From positions 1 to 64,000 of the forward strand of contig NZ_SPQR01000009.1 in NCBI RefSeq assembly GCF_004766055.1: a stretch of 64,000 bases of DNA, read 5' to 3'. Below the pieces are notes generated by a model. It worked only from the letters and a program-made list of their open reading frames with translations. It ran no database searches and had not been told where the DNA came from. This stretch comes from Desulfosporosinus sp. Sb-LF. GTDB lineage: Bacteria > Bacillota > Desulfitobacteriia > Desulfitobacteriales > Desulfitobacteriaceae. Positions 7,411 through 14,716 of this stretch are shown in pieces. Position 1 is the stretch's first letter; the number at the start of each line of letters is the position of its first letter. The position numbers were made by a program, and so were the translations under genes.

Positions 7411-8697
7411 TTAATACAATCTACAGGTCACATTGTGAAAGCCAATTTCCGAAGTGGCACCTATTACCGCATTCAATTCACACATCAAAGTACCATCTTC
7501 CAACAAAGCACCCTCCCAGCCACCGGCCAAGACAGCAATAGCAGCCGCATTTCCAATGATCTTATCAGCAGGAGGCAAGGTAACCACGTGACTCACATTT
7601 CCACCCGATACGACTGCTACTGCTTCTACTGCTGTATCTGCTAAGGGTTGAGACATGCCGTCTCTTCCTGCACACTCGTCGGTCATCAAGACTGTTTTAA
7701 TTCCGGAGTTTTCACATTTCTTGCAAATCATTAGTAGATCTGAATCAGGATTTCCGTAGCCTTCTTCGGAAACAATGACTGCATCCGCACCGAATAGTTT
7801 CGCCAATTTAACCGTGTAGTCGGAGGCACGGAGTTTTCCCGCTAGGGTCGTATGTTCGGGAACCATGATGCATCCCATGAAATTGATGGTCTTACCATGC
7901 TGTGCATATAGGTCAAGGATCATCGAATTGTTTTGATGCTGGTAAGTCGTGATTTTATCACAGGCTGCAACACAGTTTCCGCTAATAACAGCATTGTCTA
8001 ATTCTTCATTAGGATGGAGTATAGACGGCAAAATAGTCTGGGCGTTGACACCGTAGATATAGGTATCATGGAGTAAACCCTGAGTAATCATCATCTCAGC
8101 ATACAAAACTTTGGGCAATTCAGGATATTTAGCCGTTTCTTCAAAAACGTTACCAATTTCAAAGGTTAATACCTCATCTGGAACGAGATCCTTTCCTGCT
8201 TGCCCAATATAAGTTGCTGCCCGCAAGCCAGCGAACCGGACCGTTTCTTCATGGGTATGCGGAGCGAGATCTTCGACCACACGAATATCCACCGTCAAAT
8301 TATTCGTCTTGGAAAATGGGGTCCATTTAGCCCCTTCACCCCACATGTCAATAACGCCTTCCTGAAAACCTACCACATCACCCACGGTTACCACAGCACA
8401 ACCCGATAATACATGGGTTCTTCCTTCCCCACACTGAGCCTGCTTCTCAGTGACCCCTGGAAACCCGTTATTGCCCCCTTGAATTTTCACCCTGGGCTCA
8501 ATCACGTCTTTCACAGGAATAATCCTTACTTTTTCTCCCGGCATAGCCACATCAAGGATGACGTCTTTGATTCGTTCGTCTTCTTTTAAATAGGCAATCA
8601 AGCCCATCTTATCTACTGTCAAGACGCCATTACTTATAGAGCACTCATTACCGAACTGGATATCGTTAATATGAATCCGCCCAATTTCCAGTTTCAT
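7411..8697 (-). CDS. Grd component B alpha/beta precursor (GrdE/GrdG/GrdI family)
   Basis: A 428-residue proprotein, the standard family length. GrdE-type precursors are cut at an internal Asn-Cys bond, leaving a pyruvoyl group from the cysteine on the larger fragment that helps bind the substrate amine. The expected site is visible in VISGNCVAACDKITTYQHQN, at about residue 240. The N-terminal part starts MKLEIGRIHINDIQFGN, and the middle contains GGNNGFPG. The ATG at 8697 follows AGGGAG with good spacing; a GTG three codons upstream is less likely. It is encoded just before the selenoprotein subunit with which it forms component B. Glycine, sarcosine and betaine types are not safely separable by eye. 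Confidence 0.9.
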   Translation of the reverse strand: MKLEIGRIHINDIQFGNECSISNGVLTVDKMGLIAYLKEDERIKDVILDVAMPGEKVRIIPVKDVIEPRVKIQGGNNGFPGVTEKQAQCGEGRTHVLSGCAVVTVGDVVGFQEGVIDMWGEGAKWTPFSKTNNLTVDIRVVEDLAPHTHEETVRFAGLRAATYIGQAGKDLVPDEVLTFEIGNVFEETAKYPELPKVLYAEMMITQGLLHDTYIYGVNAQTILPSILHPNEELDNAVISGNCVAACDKITTYQHQNNSMILDLYAQHGKTINFMGCIMVPEHTTLAGKLRASDYTVKLAKLFGADAVIVSEEGYGNPDSDLLMICKKCENSGIKTVLMTDECAGRDGMSQPLADTAVEAVAVVSGGNVSHVVTLPPADKIIGNAAAIAVLAGGWEGALLEDGTLMCELNAVIGATSEIGFHNVTCRLY

Positions 8698-8726
8698 TTT
8701 ATTCACTCCCTATGTTTTGACTTGCA

Positions 8727-9095
8727 TCACCATGTTGCCATTTGTTCCTTTATGGCTGATTCGAGAAGTAGCTGGTCTAACTTTTTGTAGTCATCCCCAT
8801 TGACGGTATCGGCTTTACGAAAATCCATATGATTTTTGAATTTGATAATGCTATCCTCAATGATTTCTGCATCCAAGAAATTCATACTTTCCAATTTTCT
8901 CCCAATAATAATGGAGCGAAATGGAGAGAACATCATCCTTAGGCTCGCCGGCAACGGGTGACTGATTAACTCATAACCCTCATGGACTAAATCCCGCACT
9001 TTAATCAGAATCTCTTCCACTGATCCATCCAGGAAAAGGACATGGTCATGTTTTTCGGCGACGATGGGGTTATTGGTGATGATCACGTTTTTCAA
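8727..9095 (-). CDS. grdX: GrdX family protein
   Basis: A 122-residue soluble protein matching GrdX, a small protein of unknown function found in grd operons. The N-terminus MKNVIITNNPIVAEKHDHVLF and the centre HPLPASLRMMFSPFRSIIIG are typical of the family. The start is TTG at 9095, with GAGGGGAAG about ten bases upstream. It lies between grdD and the component B genes, all on the same strand with short gaps. No catalytic motif is visible. Confidence 0.8.
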   Translation of the reverse strand: MKNVIITNNPIVAEKHDHVLFLDGSVEEILIKVRDLVHEGYELISHPLPASLRMMFSPFRSIIIGRKLESMNFLDAEIIEDSIIKFKNHMDFRKADTVNGDDYKKLDQLLLESAIKEQMATW

Positions 9096-9133
9096 TCAAG
9101 CTCTTCCCCTCTCAACGCAATTCATCCGTGGGG

Positions 9134-10306
9134 TTATAGAAAATCACTTTTTTTCAAGATTTCTAAGGCTTTTTCCCTATCTTCTGGGGCAATTAGAACA
9201 ATAGGCCCCGTGCAACCCATGCCACTCTCGGCATAAATGTTGACTTCCCACAACACCTGGACAGCGTCTTCCAATTGCATTACTTCAATACCAGGAATGG
9301 CATCGGTTACTGGCTTTTTCAGTGGAGGTGTCACGTTACTTTCCTTTTTGCTAATCATTCCTCCTTGCCTCACGGATTCAAGTAAATCCTCCCACCCTGC
9401 TTTTCGGGCAACCGCAAATTCGGTTTTAATCGTTTCTGTCAGGTTTCCTTTGACACAATCCGCCGCAAATCGAAGAGCACCTGATACGACCGGGGCCCCT
9501 GAAGCCCTGGAGATAATGCCAATGATTCGGTTAAAGTCTTCTCCTACTCCGGGTCCATAGCCATATCCAGATGCTTCATAATTTCCGCCGGTATTACAGG
9601 CCGAAAACACCTTCATTAAGACGTTTCCAGTTAGACTATCTTGAACCATGACATCAGGTACACCCATGAGCAAGTCGTTACCCCGCATGACTAAACCGCC
9701 ATCCGCCCTGGCTGATTCTGTGAAAGTAATGGGGTAACCCCCTTCTTTCAGCTTGACTAGGGCTCTTTCCAGTTGTCTTGCGCCCTCAATATTTAAGATT
9801 CCTACTGTGGGATTCGTCTTCCCACAAGCTTTCGCTACGGCTATCCCATAGATCGTATTCCTGAGCATGGCGGGTATCCGTTCTATGGCCGCGGTACCCG
9901 TCGTGGTTGCCAGAAACATTTCTCTCCCCTTAGCCGGAGTGATGACCCTGCCAACCGTCGATACCCCAATGGGGAAACTGTAATGCATCGTTACCGCAGC
10001 ATCGAGAGTATGGTTTAGTAACATTTCATCCATCAGCGCATGGGCTTTTTCTTCATCGGATGCCGCCACAGTTTCCAAGTGCGTTTGGACCCCATTGCCC
10101 AGTAAGACAACTTGGATGTCCGGATTCAGAGCTTGGGCAAGTTCTCCCCCGCGTACAAGTTCCTCAGGCCCATGTTCACTTCCGAGGATGGTTAGACCTA
10201 CTCTGACCTTTTTACCAAAAGAATTGGCAGCAGCATTGGCTTCGAGATGCTGAGCAATTTCTTCAAAAACATCTGCGATAGTCGAACGAATCGATTCCTT
10301 TTTCAT
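9134..10306 (-). CDS. grdD: Grd component C, alpha subunit (GrdD)
   Basis: A 390-residue soluble protein. Together with GrdC it takes the carboxymethyl-selenide from GrdA, releases an acetyl thioester and converts it with phosphate to acetyl phosphate. It resembles fatty-acid-synthesis PlsX/phosphate acetyltransferase-type folds, visible in VRVGLTILGSEHGPEELVRG, NTIYGIAVAKACGKTNPTVG and CTGPIVLIAPEDREKALEIL. The start at 10306 is chosen for GGGAGGT about eight bases upstream; a GTG four codons earlier overlaps that ribosome site. It follows grdC by 36 bases. Confidence 0.9.
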   Translation of the reverse strand: MKKESIRSTIADVFEEIAQHLEANAAANSFGKKVRVGLTILGSEHGPEELVRGGELAQALNPDIQVVLLGNGVQTHLETVAASDEEKAHALMDEMLLNHTLDAAVTMHYSFPIGVSTVGRVITPAKGREMFLATTTGTAAIERIPAMLRNTIYGIAVAKACGKTNPTVGILNIEGARQLERALVKLKEGGYPITFTESARADGGLVMRGNDLLMGVPDVMVQDSLTGNVLMKVFSACNTGGNYEASGYGYGPGVGEDFNRIIGIISRASGAPVVSGALRFAADCVKGNLTETIKTEFAVARKAGWEDLLESVRQGGMISKKESNVTPPLKKPVTDAIPGIEVMQLEDAVQVLWEVNIYAESGMGCTGPIVLIAPEDREKALEILKKSDFL

Positions 10307-10342
10307 GATTAATTTCACCTCCCTTTGGGATGCATATCATCA

Positions 10343-11881
10343 TCAATCGTTTGCCAAAGCCTTAGAAAGATCTCGCATGGCTTCCGCAATCATTAAACGC
10401 ACGTCTTCTTTTTTGAATCCGATATCAAGCATTCCATTGTTCTTTTCTATAGTGAAGGAGACACCGTCAAAAAGATTGGTCAACCTTCCCAAGAAAAGAC
10501 TGCCTTTTCCAATGATCATAGCTCTGGAAATATCTCCAGCGAGGATCATCTCTCGGGCGTGACCAATAAATGGAATTCCCGAGGGAATGTGGCCCTGAGT
10601 TGGGGCAAATCCAGGCATGCCGAATCCCGCAACAACCTTCGCTAAATCTCCCTTTTCTAATTCCCCTCGTTTAACTCCCAGTGCCCCGATCATTTTGTAG
10701 TTGGCAAGGGGCACGTCGCCTGCTCCAGCCGGTTCAGTAATTTCCGGGTTTTGCAATTCAGCCGCATAACGATCGACTTCGGAAATCTTATACCCCATCC
10801 TGTCCAGTGGATCGGTCACAATGGCCGTCATTACAGCCTGAGGAGAGGCCCCTGAGCCAATTTTATGTCGTCCAACCCCATCGGTACGAATCACGGGGTT
10901 GATACCGTCATTTTCAGCAACGTGAATCGCGAAGGCCCCAAGCATGTCTTCCAAAGCAGGCAGTCCCTTTTTAACATGATCCTTAGAATTCATCCCGAGT
11001 TTGGTGGAGGCACCACCGGCTAGGACGACAATGTTTTTATAAATTCCGCTTTGAGCTAGGGCAGCTGCTTCAATGAGTGCATGAGTAGGTCCAGCACAAA
11101 AACTCCGGGTATCTGAGCCCGTAGCATTTACACAACCACACATCTCTCCAATGGCTTTGGCAAAGTTTCCGCCCCCACGTTGGTTCATATCTCCACACGC
11201 TTCCTCTGAGCATTCGATGAGATATTCGACTTCTTCTGCTTTTAAATCTGTTTTCATCAAGAGCAGTTGTAAAGCAAATGCAGCCGAAGCTTTACTTACG
11301 AGATTTTCCATCATGACATGGTCTGATAACGCTTCATCAAACTCATGAGCTTTTTTTACACACCCCACTAACTTGGCGTTAAAGTACAGCGGCTGGGCTA
11401 AATGATTATCCACTAACTTCTGAATTTCTTCCGCTATGCCAGGTTGTTTTTCGAGTTTATCCAGTCCTTTCAGTTTGTTGAGTATGATATGGTTTGCAAC
11501 TTTTTCTTTAACTTCAGTCTGAAATTGTCCCTCTAAAATGACCAAATCAAAGACATCCACCATTTTCATTAACCCTATAAATTCATCTTCTGGCATAATT
11601 TCACCAAATTTACCGTCCCGACTCGTACTCAAATCCAAGTGTTCATACCAGGGACGAGCGTAGTCCTTCAACTCATCCGGTGATATATTTCCTATGTACA
11701 CCTGGTTAGGTGGATACGACACCGCGTGGTCAAAGCTTCTTAAGTGCTTTGGGAGGTCTTGAAGGTGATCTGATTCGGCATTCTTACGTCGTTCCGATGT
11801 CTGGGTGGTACCATGATGAACAAGCATGTCGTTCGCTTGGATTAAAGCATAAGCAGCACCTTTTACCACTGGAAAATTCAT
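10343..11881 (-). CDS. grdC: Grd component C, beta subunit (GrdC)
   Basis: A 512-residue soluble protein of the thiolase/KAS III-like family, which forms the acetyl-enzyme on the way to acetyl phosphate. It begins MNFPVVKGAAYALIQANDM and contains the active-site region SDTRSFCAGPTHALIEAAAL. The ATG at 11881 follows GAGGTGAT; an upstream in-frame start at 11932 would add 17 residues that do not fit the family. It lies between grdA and grdD in the usual grd order. Confidence 0.92.
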   Translation of the reverse strand: MNFPVVKGAAYALIQANDMLVHHGTTQTSERRKNAESDHLQDLPKHLRSFDHAVSYPPNQVYIGNISPDELKDYARPWYEHLDLSTSRDGKFGEIMPEDEFIGLMKMVDVFDLVILEGQFQTEVKEKVANHIILNKLKGLDKLEKQPGIAEEIQKLVDNHLAQPLYFNAKLVGCVKKAHEFDEALSDHVMMENLVSKASAAFALQLLLMKTDLKAEEVEYLIECSEEACGDMNQRGGGNFAKAIGEMCGCVNATGSDTRSFCAGPTHALIEAAALAQSGIYKNIVVLAGGASTKLGMNSKDHVKKGLPALEDMLGAFAIHVAENDGINPVIRTDGVGRHKIGSGASPQAVMTAIVTDPLDRMGYKISEVDRYAAELQNPEITEPAGAGDVPLANYKMIGALGVKRGELEKGDLAKVVAGFGMPGFAPTQGHIPSGIPFIGHAREMILAGDISRAMIIGKGSLFLGRLTNLFDGVSFTIEKNNGMLDIGFKKEDVRLMIAEAMRDLSKALAND

Positions 11882-11954
11882 TACATCACCTCTATAAATT
11901 ACGCAAAGGGTAATGGAAATAAAAAACTTCATTTATCATTACCCTTGCGAAATA

Positions 11955-12398
11955 CTATTTACGATAGGTTTTCACTTCTTCTATGATCTCATCTACATTG
12001 AGTACCATTTCCATCATGCTGATCTGTTCGTCATAGACATCAGCATCAACCTGGTCCTTCAATTCGAACACGTGATAAGCTTTGAGTCCCAACGAGACTC
12101 CGGATAACGGACCTGCAAACGTAGGATCGCCGGTTGATACGGTTTCTGCAGCTAGGCCGGAAGCTTCTGCCTCCGCTCCTCCTAACACCACGATGAAATC
12201 TTCCTTACCGTATTTTTCCGCTAAATCCTTGATACGCGTTTGGTTTTCCAGATCCATTGCCCCAGCGGCAGTTCAAACAAAGCACTCTGTCGTGGAGAAT
12301 ACCACGTCTGCTCCAGCTGATTTGATACATTCTTCGATGGCAGGCCCTGGTATACCGTCGCGATCACCCAAAATGGCTACTTTTTTACCTTTCAGCAT
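11955..12398 (-). CDS. grdA: Glycine/sarcosine/betaine reductase selenoprotein A (GrdA)
   Basis: A 147-residue selenoprotein that receives the carboxymethyl group from component B on selenium and delivers it to component C. It is itself reduced by thioredoxin. Codon 42 is an in-frame UGA (12273-12275). Reading it as selenocysteine gives the diagnostic [13 protein letters not shown] motif and joins [20 protein letters not shown] to the intact C-terminal part. The ATG at 12398 follows GGGAGAG; an in-frame ATG five codons upstream is also possible. It lies 16 bases after trxA and before grdC, the standard arrangement. A caller blind to selenocysteine would report only the last 100 residues. Confidence 0.95.
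12258..12275 (-). promoter_or_regulatory. UGA selenocysteine codon and short SECIS-like hairpin in grdA
   Basis: Directly after the UGA the mRNA can form TGCC / GGCA with the loop GCTGG. It is short but correctly placed for SelB-dependent decoding. Confidence 0.55.
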
Positions 12399-12414
12399 TT
12401 CACTCTCTCCCATC

Positions 12415-12729
12415 CTAAATTAGTTCTTGAAGTTTAGCTTCCACATCTTCAATGGAAAACTCCTTACAAAGTTCTCCCACTATTTTACCCTCTCGGTAAA
12501 ATAGAATGGTGGGTAAGCCCAAGACCTTTTGGCTAATGGCTAGTCTCTTACTATTGGTGGTATCAAGACTGCAAAATTTGGCTTTTTCAGCGTTTCTGTC
12601 GGCTAGTTCATGAACACTGGGCATCATTGCTTTGCACGGTTCACATTTTGGCCCCCAAAAATCGACCATGACTAGACCTTCTGCTTTTAACACCTCTTCT
12701 TCAAAGTTCTCCTTGGTTAGTACGATCAC
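12415..12729 (-). CDS. trxA: Grd-associated thioredoxin with CEPC active site
   Basis: A 104-residue thioredoxin. The active site reads [16 protein letters not shown], so the redox pair is C-E-P-C rather than the usual C-G-P-C; altered CxPC sites are known for thioredoxins of grd operons. It should pass electrons from TrxB to GrdA after each turnover. The remaining family marks are the cis-proline loop [13 protein letters not shown] and the C-terminal helix. The start is GTG at 12729 with AAAGGAGA upstream. It lies between trxB and grdA. Confidence 0.9.
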   Translation of the reverse strand: MIVLTKENFEEEVLKAEGLVMVDFWGPKCEPCKAMMPSVHELADRNAEKAKFCSLDTTNSKRLAISQKVLGLPTILFYREGKIVGELCKEFSIEDVEAKLQELI

Positions 12730-12764
12730 GTTGATTCATCTCCTTTTAGGATAAACTCTCCTCA

Positions 12765-13697
12765 TTATTGGGTAATATATTTTTCAGCCTGTGTTGCAGC
12801 AATAGCACCATCAGACACAGCTGTAACCACCTGACGAAGTGACTTTTTCCGTACGTCACCAGCGGCAAACACGCCCAGGATGTTAGTCTTCATTTCATCG
12901 TCGGTTAAGATGTAGCCACTGTCCATTTTGACCTTATTTTCGAACAAGCTACTTAAGGGTACAAAGCCAACGAATACGAACACACCGAAGGCGCCGTCCT
13001 CCTCCGGTGCAAAGATTTCAGTCTCCTCACCACTTTTAACATGCTTGACTACCATACTCTCAAGTAGTCCATCACCTTTAAGTTCTGTGATAACCGTGTC
13101 CCATAAAAAGGCAATTTTCGGATTGGCAAAAGCCTTTTCCTGTATGGATTTGGCTGCCCGAAGTTCGTCTCTCCGGTGGATAATGGTGACTTTGCGAGCA
13201 AACCTTGTAAGATACAAAGCCTCTTCCACCGCTGCATCTCCCCCACCGATTACATAGATTTCCATGTCCTCAAATAAGGCCCCATCACAGGTAGCACAGT
13301 AGGATACACCCTTCCCCACAAGCTTTTTCTCCCCAGGACAGCCGATGGGGCGTGGAAACGCACCGGTGGCTAAAATAACTGTTTTGGCAAGATACTCGCC
13401 TCTTTTACCAGTGATCTTTTTCACTTCGCCCTCAAGCTCCACATTCACGATGGTGTCGTATACCTTCGCGGTACCGAAATGCTCCGCCTGATGCACCATG
13501 CGTTCAATGAGCGATGGACCGGTTTCGCCCTCTATGCTGCCAGGATAATTTTCAATTTCAGAGGTGATAACAATTTGTCCTCCGTCCTTTTCCTTTTCTA
13601 CAATTAAGGTATCCAACTTTGACCTACCTGCATAGATACCTGCTGATAGCCCTGCCGGACCTGCACCGATAATAATCAGATCATATATTCTCTCCAC
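12765..13697 (-). CDS. trxB: Thioredoxin reductase, NADPH/FAD-dependent
   Basis: A 310-residue flavoprotein. It has the FAD dinucleotide motif DLIIIGAGPAGLSAGIYAGR at the N-terminus, redox-active CATC in GVSYCATCDGALFED, the NAD(P)-binding motif YVIGGGDAAVEEA and the C-terminal FAD motif GVFAAGDVRKKSLRQ. The start is GTG at 13697 with GGGGAG upstream. It is the first gene of the grd operon and supplies reductant to TrxA and then GrdA. A sigma-54 promoter lies about 220 bases upstream. Confidence 0.93.
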   Translation of the reverse strand: MERIYDLIIIGAGPAGLSAGIYAGRSKLDTLIVEKEKDGGQIVITSEIENYPGSIEGETGPSLIERMVHQAEHFGTAKVYDTIVNVELEGEVKKITGKRGEYLAKTVILATGAFPRPIGCPGEKKLVGKGVSYCATCDGALFEDMEIYVIGGGDAAVEEALYLTRFARKVTIIHRRDELRAAKSIQEKAFANPKIAFLWDTVITELKGDGLLESMVVKHVKSGEETEIFAPEEDGAFGVFVFVGFVPLSSLFENKVKMDSGYILTDDEMKTNILGVFAAGDVRKKSLRQVVTAVSDGAIAATQAEKYITQ

Positions 13698-13733
13698 TGT
13701 AACTCACTCCCCACAAAACCTTTGTCTCTTTTT

Positions 13734-13869
13734 CTAAAATCCCTGTTTTTTAAATACGATCTTAATCCGTAAAGCGCTGCAGTCATCCCGCCCGGACCGC
13801 CGCCAACAATGAGAACATCATAGACCTCAGACGTTTCTGCTCCTCCTTCAAGAAATTCAGACCTTTTGA
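13734..13869 (-). pseudogene. Remnant of a second thioredoxin-reductase-like gene (N-terminal fragment)
   Basis: The minus strand encodes, without a start codon, ...SEVYDVLIVGGGPGGMTAALYGLRS, clearly the FAD-binding N-terminus of a TrxB-type flavoprotein. After that the frame degenerates and runs into the trxB start region. A GAAGGAGGAG sequence lies near its beginning. It sits between the sigma-54 promoter and intact trxB, so it is transcribed as operon leader. Probably the residue of a duplicated or replaced trxB. Confidence 0.75.
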
Positions 13870-13917
13870 ATCTTCTTTAAACAGGTGATTTACGCTCTCT
13901 GTCTGAGATTTAATTTA

Positions 13918-13934
13918 TGCAATTATTATGCCAA
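13918..13934 (-). promoter_or_regulatory. Sigma-54 promoter of the trxB-trxA-grd operon
   Basis: The minus strand reads TTGGCAT-AATAA-TTGCA, the same spacing as the other three RpoN sites in the window. It is the only such element upstream of the 10-kb operon. The predicted transcript would have a leader of about 210 bases that includes the flavoprotein remnant. Confidence 0.8.
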
Positions 13935-14063
13935 CTTTAAATGGTACTGCTAAGCAGGCATTTGAAGCATGGGGGTCAAACTAAAAAAGTAACTCGTCTC
14001 ATTTTCGAACGAAGATCTGTAATATTTATGAAAATAGGCCATTCTAACTCATGGAATTAATAA

Positions 14064-14088
14064 AAACAGTCCCATTTTAGGACTGTTT
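14064..14088 (-). terminator. Hairpin terminator
   Basis: AAACAGTCC and GGACTGTTT form a 9-bp stem with a 7-base loop. On the minus strand it is followed by TTATTAATT, after TTT in the stem. Confidence 0.55.
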
Positions 14089-14137
14089 CTATAGAAAGAC
14101 TTTAAAATTATTCCAAAATTAAAACCAAATAGTTAAA

Positions 14138-14176
14138 AAACGTAGGCCTCACTCTCTTGATGTGAGGCCTACGTTT
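14138..14176 (-). terminator. Strong hairpin terminator after the short basic frame
   Basis: A 15-bp perfect stem (AAACGTAGGCCTCAC and its complement) with a 9-base loop is followed on the minus strand by TTTAACT. It lies just after the stop of the frame at 14187-14342. Confidence 0.75.
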
Positions 14177-14186
14177 GAACAACGTA

Positions 14187-14342
14187 TTATCTCATATTTT
14201 TCTTGAATCCTTTTTTTGGAGAGACCAATGGAATATTCAGTAACTTAGACGGTTTTAGGGCTTTTCTTCTTTTAGGACGGATTTTCTCATTTTGAAACCT
14301 TTGCGACACGTCTTTTTGATAATCGAGTAGGAGTCTACCCAT
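14187..14342 (-). CDS. Short basic protein or C-terminal gene fragment
   Basis: A 51-residue frame, MGRLLLDYQKDVSQRFQ..., ends in a lysine/arginine-rich tail and is followed by a terminator. It has no ribosome site, and the open frame continues upstream for some codons without a start. It is therefore probably the tail of a larger gene cut off when the adjoining intron or a deletion entered. The family was not recognised. Confidence 0.35.
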   Translation of the reverse strand: MGRLLLDYQKDVSQRFQNEKIRPKRRKALKPSKLLNIPLVSPKKGFKKNMR

Positions 14343-14583
14343 TATTTGAGTAGCCGACCTCGCATGACAAATCTTGTTTCAACCGTGATTGAAACTTATC
14401 TCTTCGCGTCCATGATACCTCCTACGGTAAGACGATTCACTTTCATTCCATGCACCAACATCATTTACACTGGTATGTCTGTGTAATTAATTGGACTTCG
14501 TTTTGTTTAGCAAACTCGTCCCATATCCTATGCCTGATCATAGTGGACTTTCACCACCAAGTTAATCGCCATGTGTGGCGCAC
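14343..14583 (-). mobile_element. Truncated group II intron, 5' part only
   Basis: The minus strand begins GTGCGCCACACATGGCG, followed by GATTAACTTGGTGGTGAAAG and then a TCCAC segment, like the 5' ends of bacterial group II introns. The start lies directly after the T-run of a terminator hairpin (14586-14630), the insertion preference of bacterial class C introns. No reverse transcriptase and no domain V/VI end is seen, so only about 240 bases remain. The inner boundary is approximate. Confidence 0.55.
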
Positions 14584-14585
14584 CG

Positions 14586-14630
14586 AAAAGGGAGCGTAAC
14601 GAAACTTTAGTTTCGCTACGCCCCCTTTTT
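14586..14630. terminator. Bidirectional terminator after the first ABC-F gene
   Basis: A 17-bp stem (GGGAGCGTAACGAAACT with AGTTTCGCTACGCCCCC, one A/C and one G/T-type variation) is flanked by AAAA and TTTTT. It ends the ABC-F transcript on the minus strand. It is also the apparent target of the group II intron. Confidence 0.8.
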
Positions 14631-14716
14631 ATATAGGTATCTAATGGGCTGATCATTATGACAGCTATTGAATGGGTGATCGTTCTAAAGTGCTGCTGCT
14701 CCTTATACCCTTTATC

